In this document: positions 6,712 through 11,732 of the stretch, one piece after another
Position numbering within the stretch: the stretch's first letter is position 1
Layout of the letters: each line of letters begins with the position of its first letter
Assembly (NCBI GenBank): GCA_002397275.1
Contig: DHAA01000061.1
Span: 1 to 11,732, forward strand
Direction of reading: 5' to 3'
DNA from: Thermacetogenium sp. UBA4966
GTDB lineage: Bacteria > Bacillota > DSM-12270 > Thermacetogeniales > Thermacetogeniaceae
DNA length: 11,732 bases
Program-made: the position numbers and the translations under genes
The notes under the pieces: generated by a model
Database searches by the model: none
What the model was told of the DNA's origin: nothing
The model's input: only the letters and a program-made list of their open reading frames with translations

Positions 6712-7254
6712 GTGAACCACATCCGGCTCACAACAGTAGTTTTTTCGCTTTTAGTCACTCTTTTCATCCTGCTCGGCAGCTATTTTCTATATGATAAGTA
6801 TTACGTCAAGAATGGGCTTGAGGAAAAGATCAATCAGATAGTTTCCGTTGACGAGATCAAAGTAGCCAAAAAAGAGAAACCGCCGACCGTTTATATTCGC
6901 GTCTCCGAATTAAAAGATCTGCAGACCGTCTATCTGAAAATAGCTGAAGTTGTTAACCAGAAGTACGGCTCAGAATTCAGAATTGTCTTTTTGGATGAGC
7001 GGAGCGAAAAGCTGAGCAAATTGTATGAACAAAGCAGTTTTGTCATTCAAGAGGCTATTGTTACAGGCAGGTTCCAGGAAATGAACAAGAAAGTTCAGGA
7101 ACTCGCTGAGAGGGAAGGCGTCTCTTGCCGCATGACTATAGATTCGACAAATATATATTTAGAACTCAAGGATGATCAGGGGTATCTCTATGAAGTGATC
7201 CCCCGCCTGAACCAGGTAGAGGAGCGGGAGAAACAGGGGAGTGAGGGTTATTGA
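6712..7254 (+). CDS. Single-pass membrane protein paired with FtsH-like protease
   Basis: I do not recognise this 180-residue protein. It has one N-terminal membrane helix (about residues 8-27) with no cleavage motif visible, so it is probably a signal-anchor with the C-terminal 150 residues outside the cytoplasm. That topology is inferred. The soluble part looks alpha/beta: a strand VYIRV (60-64), a helix, a strand FRIVFLDE (89-96), a long charged amphipathic helix (about 98-136), then two strands (138-162) and a highly charged tail. There are no cysteine pairs or catalytic motifs. The start is GTG 6712, chosen because GGGGAGGAG ends six bases upstream and the promoter leaves ATG 6688 at or before the transcript start. 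Its TGA stop overlaps the TTG start of the protease gene by four bases, so the two are almost certainly coupled. A role as partner, adaptor or regulator of that protease is inference. Confidence 0.8.
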   Translation: MNHIRLTTVVFSLLVTLFILLGSYFLYDKYYVKNGLEEKINQIVSVDEIKVAKKEKPPTVYIRVSELKDLQTVYLKIAEVVNQKYGSEFRIVFLDERSEKLSKLYEQSSFVIQEAIVTGRFQEMNKKVQELAEREGVSCRMTIDSTNIYLELKDDQGYLYEVIPRLNQVEEREKQGSEGY

Positions 7255-8732
7255 TTAAGGAACTGTGCTTAGGAGCTGCTATCGCTGTGCTGATTTTTAT
7301 GATACTGATGGGTCAGAATGTGATTCCTCTTCTGCTCCTGGCAGGAATGGGGTTCTTTCTTTATGTCCTGATGGACAAGAAGGGCTTGGTCGGCAACTCG
7401 CAATTCGCCGGGTATAAAAGCCAGGTTGACTTCAGTTTTGACGACATCGGAGGACAGGCGCCCGCCAAGCAGGAACTCAAAGAAGCCCTTGATTTTGTGC
7501 TCCATGCGGGAAGAATAGCCAAAATGGGCATCAGGCCGCTTAAGGGGATACTTCTCACAGGCCCTCCCGGCACCGGGAAAACATTGCTGGCCAAGGCGGC
7601 GGCAGCCTATACTCATTCTGTTTTTATGGCGGCTTCAGGAAGCGAGTTTATTGAGGTTTATGCCGGAGTAGGCGCTCAAAGAGTGCGCCAGTTGTTTAAA
7701 GCGGCCAGGGAGCGTGCGGTCAAAGAAAAGAAAGAGGGCGCTATTATCTTTGTGGATGAAATCGACGTGTTAGGAAGTCAGCGGGGGAGCCATACGGGGC
7801 ACCTTGAATACGACCAGACGCTGAACCAGTTATTGGTGGAAATGGACGGGGTAAAGAATGACGAGCAGGCGCGCATTCTTGTGGTGGGAGCGACTAACCG
7901 AGAAGATATGCTGGATCCGGCGTTATTGAGACCCGGACGTTTTGACAGAATTGTCCGTGTTGATCTTCCGGATAAGGCGGCGCGGCAGCACATACTGGAA
8001 ATACACTGCCGCAATAAACCTCTGGCTGATGATGTTTCCTTAGAGAGTATTGCTCAGGAGAGTTTCGGCTTTTCCGGCGCCCACCTGGAGAGTGTGGCCA
8101 ATGAAGCGGCGATCCTGGCTTTAAGAGATGATTCCCCAATAATTCAACAGCGTCACTTCAAAGAAGCGGTAGACAAGGTGATGATGGGTGAGAAACTTGA
8201 CCGTAAGCCGAACGATGATGAGCGTTATCGCATTGCCGTCCATGAAACAGGACATGCCCTTTTAAGCGAGCTCAACAGGCCCGGTTCGGTATCCCACCTT
8301 ACCGTAACAAATCGCGGCAGGGCTTTAGGATATATGAGAGCGATTCCTGAGGATGATTTTTATCTCTATACCAGAGACTATCTGGAACAGCAGATCCAAA
8401 TCTGCCTGGCCGGAGCGGCTGCTGAAAAAATTGTTTTAGCATCGCAGAGTACCGGAGCGAGCAATGATTTTAGCGAAGCGATAAAATTTACGAGGCAGAT
8501 CATTACCTCAGGCCTTTCTTCTCTGGGAGTTATCTGGGAGGAGATTATTCCCCGGGAACATTATCACAAGGAGGTGCGGGAGATCATCAACCATCAGGAG
8601 AATATCGTTGAGGACCTGTTGAAGAGCAGGCTGGATTTACTCACAGAGACGGCTCAGCTGCTCGTAGATCGCGAATACCTCAGCGGCGGCGAACTGCGGG
8701 AGATGATCCGGGGAGAAAAAGTCATTAACTAA
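7251..8732 (+). CDS. FtsH-like AAA+ membrane zinc protease (M41), short form
   Basis: This 493-residue protein has the FtsH plan: membrane anchor, AAA+ ATPase, M41 metalloprotease. Two closely spaced hydrophobic helices (about 5-21 and 24-40) leave only a few residues outside the membrane, whereas classical FtsH has about 75 residues there. The ATPase has Walker A GPPGTGKT (104-111), Walker B IIFVDEID (165-172), pore motif Tyr137-Ala-Gly in place of Phe-Val-Gly, and the second region of homology ending LLRPGRFDR (arginines 227, 230, 233). The protease has HETGH (331-335), an intact HExxH zinc site, and Asp406 in TGASND, the usual third ligand. It therefore looks active. It is about 100-150 residues shorter than typical FtsH and probably a paralogue rather than the housekeeping copy. 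The TTG start overlaps the upstream stop (TTGA). Substrates are unknown. Confidence 0.9.
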   Translation: MIKELCLGAAIAVLIFMILMGQNVIPLLLLAGMGFFLYVLMDKKGLVGNSQFAGYKSQVDFSFDDIGGQAPAKQELKEALDFVLHAGRIAKMGIRPLKGILLTGPPGTGKTLLAKAAAAYTHSVFMAASGSEFIEVYAGVGAQRVRQLFKAARERAVKEKKEGAIIFVDEIDVLGSQRGSHTGHLEYDQTLNQLLVEMDGVKNDEQARILVVGATNREDMLDPALLRPGRFDRIVRVDLPDKAARQHILEIHCRNKPLADDVSLESIAQESFGFSGAHLESVANEAAILALRDDSPIIQQRHFKEAVDKVMMGEKLDRKPNDDERYRIAVHETGHALLSELNRPGSVSHLTVTNRGRALGYMRAIPEDDFYLYTRDYLEQQIQICLAGAAAEKIVLASQSTGASNDFSEAIKFTRQIITSGLSSLGVIWEEIIPREHYHKEVREIINHQENIVEDLLKSRLDLLTETAQLLVDREYLSGGELREMIRGEKVIN

Positions 8733-8753
8733 GTATTTAAAGGTTGGTGTACC

Positions 8754-10007
8754 ATGACGACAAGTGCGGAAATAATCGCGACAGGCAGAGAACTTTTAAA
8801 CGGCGAAACAAAGAACACAACTACCCCGTTTCTTATAGGCCAGTTAACAGGATTGGGATATAAGATTAAAAGGATCAGTACTGTTGACGATGGGATCGAA
8901 GAGATAACGGGCGCAGTGCGCGAAGCACTGCGCCGTGCTGATCTCATTTTATTGACCGGAGGCCTGGGGCCTACCCCGGACGACGTGACAAGAGAAGCGG
9001 TTGCCGAAGCCCTTTGCCTGCCGATGGAATTCCGGCCCGATCTCTGGGAGGAGATGCAGCGGTATTTTTCCAAACGCGGCCAGGCCGCCTCGCAGGTTAA
9101 TATGAAACAGGCTTATCTGCCATGTGGGGCGTCTTCTCTCCCCAACACCCTGGGGACGGCGCCCGGAATCCTGATTCCATATCATGAGAAACAGACAATC
9201 GCTGTGCTGCCGGGACCGCCGCAGGAGGCGCGGGAAATGTACCTGCGTGAAGTTAAGCCTTATCTGAGTGAACATTATCCGGCAACGGTATGCCGCCGCA
9301 TAACCTTCAAGGTCTGCGGCTGCGGGGAGACCGTTGTCTATGAAAAATTAAAGAGCGTTATCAATGAAGCGCAGGAGACAGGCATAAAATGCAGTTTTTT
9401 GCCCGGCCGAGGCGAAGTGCATATCGTTCTCCGGATGCAGGATGCCAATGAGGAAAAAGACGAATTGTTCAGGAAATTCTCCGCACAGATACAAGAGAAC
9501 TTAGGACCGGATCTATTCGGGATAAACGAGGAGACTCTGCCGGGAAATGTTGGCTCTCTGCTTATAGAGAAGGGTTTGACAGTGGCTGCTGCCGAATCCT
9601 GCACAGGCGGCCTGATCGCCAGTTATCTGACAGATATTCCGGGCAGTTCTCATTACATTAAAGGCGGAGTCGTCGCCTACAGTTCTGAAATCAAAGAAAA
9701 AGTGCTCGGTGTAAACCCTGCGGTCTTGAAGGACTATGGCGTGGTCAGCGGCGAAACCGCAAAAGAAATGGCCCGCGGCGTGCGCCGTCTGCTCAATGCT
9801 TCTTTCGGTCTGTCCACTACCGGATTGGCCGGCCCTGCAGGCGGAGAATCCGGGATCCCTGTAGGAACAGTTTATCTGGGGTTATCGACCCCGCAAGGTG
9901 AGGAAATAGAACGAAAAATCTGCTTTCCCGGCGTGGGAAGACAGACACTAAAGAGTATAGCGGCGACCTGGGCGCTGGATTTTCTGCGGCGCTATCTGAT
10001 AAAGTGA
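8754..10007 (+). CDS. cinA: CinA: COG1058 domain plus NMN amidohydrolase (PncC) domain
   Basis: This 417-residue two-domain CinA is complete. The N-terminal COG1058/molybdopterin-binding-like domain (about 1-170; EIIATGRELLNGETKNT at 6-22 and LLTGGLGPTPDDVTREA at 66-82) hydrolyses ADP-ribose-type pyrophosphates in characterised homologues. The C-terminal CinA/PncC domain (about 258-417; ESCTGGLIASYL 281-292, GGVVAYS 304-310, TGLAGPAGG 356-364) deamidates nicotinamide mononucleotide, recycling NAD breakdown products. In Streptococcus CinA is also a competence-associated RecA partner, and the cinA-recA neighbourhood is widespread in Firmicutes. Here thpR lies between them. The start is ATG 8754 with AAAGG about ten bases upstream, a weaker site than its neighbours'. 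A strong hairpin lies inside the gene at 8910-8934. It follows the protease gene by 21 bases, so probably shares its transcript. Confidence 0.95.
   Translation: MTTSAEIIATGRELLNGETKNTTTPFLIGQLTGLGYKIKRISTVDDGIEEITGAVREALRRADLILLTGGLGPTPDDVTREAVAEALCLPMEFRPDLWEEMQRYFSKRGQAASQVNMKQAYLPCGASSLPNTLGTAPGILIPYHEKQTIAVLPGPPQEAREMYLREVKPYLSEHYPATVCRRITFKVCGCGETVVYEKLKSVINEAQETGIKCSFLPGRGEVHIVLRMQDANEEKDELFRKFSAQIQENLGPDLFGINEETLPGNVGSLLIEKGLTVAAAESCTGGLIASYLTDIPGSSHYIKGGVVAYSSEIKEKVLGVNPAVLKDYGVVSGETAKEMARGVRRLLNASFGLSTTGLAGPAGGESGIPVGTVYLGLSTPQGEEIERKICFPGVGRQTLKSIAATWALDFLRRYLIK
8910..8934 (+). repeat. Perfect hairpin inside cinA
   Basis: GGCGCAGTGC (8910-8919) and GCACTGCGCC (8925-8934) are perfect reverse complements around a GCGAA loop. 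This gives a 10-bp GC-rich stem within the coding region for residues about 53-60 of CinA. It encodes part of a normal helix (GAVREALRRAD), so it may be coincidental, but it would form a stable RNA structure. Confidence 0.55.
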
Positions 10008-10022
10008 CGGAGCTGATCGGTA

Positions 10023-10598
10023 TTGAGTTTAATCCGTTCCTTTCTAGCTGTTTTATTAGACCCGGAAATAAAAAGAGATATTTATCGAGCTGTACGGCGG
10101 CTGCAGAAATTACCCCATGATATGAAATGGGTGGCGGAAAAAAACTACCATCTGACAATGAAGTTCTTCGGCGACTTGTCCGGGGAAGAGATCGACCAGG
10201 CAATCGCCATCTTAGAACCGTTTGCGGCCGGCAGGAGCCCCTTTTATTTGCAATGCGGGGAATTAACGGCCTTCCCTAACCGGCGCCGCCCGCGCCTCCT
10301 CTGTCTCCCTTTGCATGGGGAGACAGATACTCTGCAGGACTTATGGCAAAAAAGCGAAGCGGGCTTGGCGAGAGCGGGTTTTCCTGAAGAGAAGAGAAAA
10401 AGTTTTCACCCCCATATCACTCTGGGAAGATTCCATCATGAGAAGAATATTGTCTGGAAAGAGCTCATAGATCAAGCGGGACCCTTCCCTGAGCAAAGGT
10501 TTCTCGTCAGGGAGCTGTATCTGATGTCCAGCAAACTGACGCCGCAGGGGCCGCGCTACAAAGCGCTGGCCAAATTTCCATTCCAGGCAACTGGATGA
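10023..10598 (+). CDS. thpR: RNA 2',3'-cyclic phosphodiesterase ThpR (2H family)
   Basis: This 191-residue protein belongs to the 2H phosphoesterase superfamily, formerly annotated as 2'-5' RNA ligase (LigT). It opens 2',3'-cyclic phosphates on RNA ends, and some members reversibly join tRNA halves. Both catalytic HxT motifs are present: HLT at 43-45 (within YHLTMKFFGDL) and HIT at 131-133 (within HPHITLGRF). The family-typical N-terminus RSFLAVLL and mid-protein AFPNRRRPRLLCL are also visible, and the length is normal. The start is TTG 10023, the only plausible start giving the full N-terminal strand, with GGAG about ten bases upstream. It lies 15 bases after cinA with no terminator or promoter between, so it is probably the last gene of the preceding transcript. 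recA has its own promoter downstream. Confidence 0.92.
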   Translation: MSLIRSFLAVLLDPEIKRDIYRAVRRLQKLPHDMKWVAEKNYHLTMKFFGDLSGEEIDQAIAILEPFAAGRSPFYLQCGELTAFPNRRRPRLLCLPLHGETDTLQDLWQKSEAGLARAGFPEEKRKSFHPHITLGRFHHEKNIVWKELIDQAGPFPEQRFLVRELYLMSSKLTPQGPRYKALAKFPFQATG

Positions 10599-10614
10599 CA
10601 GCTATTTTCTTTGT

Positions 10615-10642
10615 TGACAACGATTCCCATGTAAATTATAAT
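10615..10642 (+). promoter_or_regulatory. Consensus sigma-A promoter of recA
   Basis: TTGACA (10615-10620) and TATAAT (10637-10642) are both perfect matches to the housekeeping consensus, 16 bases apart. Transcription would start near 10649, leaving a leader of about 42 bases before recA. The operator at 10661-10674 lies within this early transcribed region, where a bound repressor would block initiation or clearance. Confidence 0.87.
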
Positions 10643-10660
10643 ATTTTTTGAGGGATTATA

Positions 10661-10674
10661 CGAACATTTGTTTT
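10661..10674 (+). promoter_or_regulatory. LexA (SOS) box controlling recA
   Basis: CGAACATTTGTTTT matches the Gram-positive LexA/DinR operator CGAACRNRYGTTYC at all but two defined positions (T for R in the spacer, and the final T for C). It sits about 12-25 bases downstream of the predicted transcription start and just before the recA ribosome binding site. Placement and sequence support LexA repression released by RecA-stimulated LexA self-cleavage. No second match to the GAAC-n4-GTTC core was seen in the window. Confidence 0.78.
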
Positions 10675-10690
10675 GAGAGGATGGGGAGAA

Positions 10691-11732
10691 ATGAACGATA
10701 AGCTCAAGGCTTTGGACCTGGCATTGTCACATATTGAAAAAGCCTTTGGAAAAGGCTCTATTATGCGGTTGGGTGATACGCCGACGCAGTTCAATATCGA
10801 GGTAATCCCCTCCGGGAATTTGCCGCTGGATCTTGCCTTAGGGGTGGGAGGGATTCCCAGGGGAAGGGTCATTGAGATTTACGGGCCCGAGGCATCAGGA
10901 AAGACAACGGTAGCCCTGCACATTGTTGCTGAAGCGCAGAAGGCCGGGGGTGTAGCGGCATTCGTTGACGCGGAACACGCCCTCGACCCCGTATATGCCC
11001 GAAATCTGGGAGTAGATATCGACAATCTATATGTATCCCAGCCCGACACCGGGGAGCAGGCGCTGGAGATTACAGAGACTCTTGTGCGCAGCGGCGCCCT
11101 GGATGTGGTTGTTATCGACTCTGTGGCCGCTTTGGTGCCGCGGGCAGAATTGGAAGGGGAGATGGGGGATACCCATGTCGGTCTGCAGGCGCGCCTCATG
11201 TCTCAGGCTTTGAGAAAGCTGACAGGTGTAATCAGCAAAACCAAAACGACCGCTATCTTTATCAACCAGATTCGCGAAAAGGTTGGGATCATGTTCGGCA
11301 ACCCCGAGGTCACAACAGGGGGAAAAGCCTTGAAATTCTATTCATCGATCAGGCTGGAAGTAAGGAAGATCGACTTAATTAAACAGGGGACAGATGTAGT
11401 GGGAAACCGCACCAGAATCAAAGTGGTTAAAAACAAAGTGTCGCCTCCCTTTAAGCAAATCGAATGCGATCTTATGTACGGAAAGGGTATTTCCAGAGAA
11501 GGCGGTATTTTGGACCTCGGCCTGGATTGCGGCGTTGTGGCCAAATCCGGAGCGTGGTTTTCTTACGGTGAGGAGCGGCTGGGACAGGGCAGAGAAAACG
11601 CCAAAGAATTTCTAAGGGAACATCCGGATACCGCGCAGGAAATTGAGGATATAATCAGGGATAAATTTGGTATTAAACCAAAAAAATCCGGCCCGGATCG
11701 CAAGGATGAGGACGATCCACAACAGGATTTGC
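10691..11732 (+). CDS. recA: Recombinase RecA (3' end cut by window edge)
   Basis: RecA forms filaments on single-stranded DNA for strand exchange and stimulates LexA cleavage. 347 codons are present before the sequence stops, so only the last residues and the stop codon are missing. Walker A is GPEASGKT (65-72, Ala replacing the more common Ser). The AEHALDP segment, the Walker B strand LDVVVIDSVAALVPRAE, the INQIREKVGIMFGNPE loop and TTGGKALKFYSS all match the family closely. The C-terminal tail is Lys-rich, then acidic (DRKDEDD), as expected for the regulatory tail. The start is ATG 10691, with AGAGG and GGGGAG upstream. An out-of-frame ATG at 10681 ends after six codons and is ignored. 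It is expressed from its own consensus promoter with a LexA box, separate from thpR. Confidence 0.98.
   Translation, partial: MNDKLKALDLALSHIEKAFGKGSIMRLGDTPTQFNIEVIPSGNLPLDLALGVGGIPRGRVIEIYGPEASGKTTVALHIVAEAQKAGGVAAFVDAEHALDPVYARNLGVDIDNLYVSQPDTGEQALEITETLVRSGALDVVVIDSVAALVPRAELEGEMGDTHVGLQARLMSQALRKLTGVISKTKTTAIFINQIREKVGIMFGNPEVTTGGKALKFYSSIRLEVRKIDLIKQGTDVVGNRTRIKVVKNKVSPPFKQIECDLMYGKGISREGGILDLGLDCGVVAKSGAWFSYGEERLGQGRENAKEFLREHPDTAQEIEDIIRDKFGIKPKKSGPDRKDEDDPQQDL

Noticed and set aside
10599..10660. Terminator between thpR and recA at the T-rich run 10644-10649
   Set aside because: No stem precedes the T run; it falls just after the -10 element of the recA promoter instead.
10681..10701. 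Six-codon open frame starting at ATG 10681, overlapping the recA start
   Set aside because: The only purine-rich site abuts the ATG with no spacing, and ATG 10691 has the correct RecA N-terminus.

Overview
The window looks like chromosomal housekeeping DNA from a spore-forming low-to-mid GC Firmicute. A member of the Clostridia, perhaps near the Peptococcaceae, fits best. The evidence is the neighbourhood tepA/ylzJ - ftsK(spoIIIE) - rodZ - rimO - cinA - thpR - recA, strong purine-rich ribosome binding sites, frequent TTG and GTG starts, and a Bacillus/Clostridium-type LexA box in front of recA. The species assignment is inference.

Layout: positions 1-97 are the unresolved edge of a neighbouring gene. 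A perfect 11-bp inverted repeat (98-132) straddles the end of ylzJ. ylzJ and tepA form a two-gene minus-strand operon (107-1077). From a divergent intergenic region (1078-1204) everything else runs on the plus strand: ftsK/spoIIIE (1205-3430); a winged-helix protein fused to a degenerate PfkB-type kinase (3514-4509); rodZ (4520-5263); rimO (5302-6621); a single-pass membrane protein of unknown function (6712-7254) overlapping an unusual FtsH-like AAA+/M41 metalloprotease (7251-8732); cinA (8754-10007); thpR (10023-10598); and recA (10691 to the right edge, missing only its last residues). Likely promoters lie before ftsK, before the wHTH-PfkB gene, before the membrane protein/protease pair and before recA.

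How the genes fit together: FtsK/SpoIIIE pumps DNA, RodZ organises the cell-shape machinery, RimO modifies the ribosome, CinA and ThpR act on nucleotides and RNA ends, and RecA carries out recombination and the SOS response. In Bacillus, a ClpP-like TepA is linked to spore outgrowth. The gene content is mostly conserved. The parts least like textbook loci are the membrane protein/FtsH-like pair in the slot where many Firmicutes carry pgsA, the kinase-dead-looking PfkB regulator, and the inversion of tepA-ylzJ relative to ftsK. I found no mobile element, CRISPR array, tRNA, rRNA or riboswitch.
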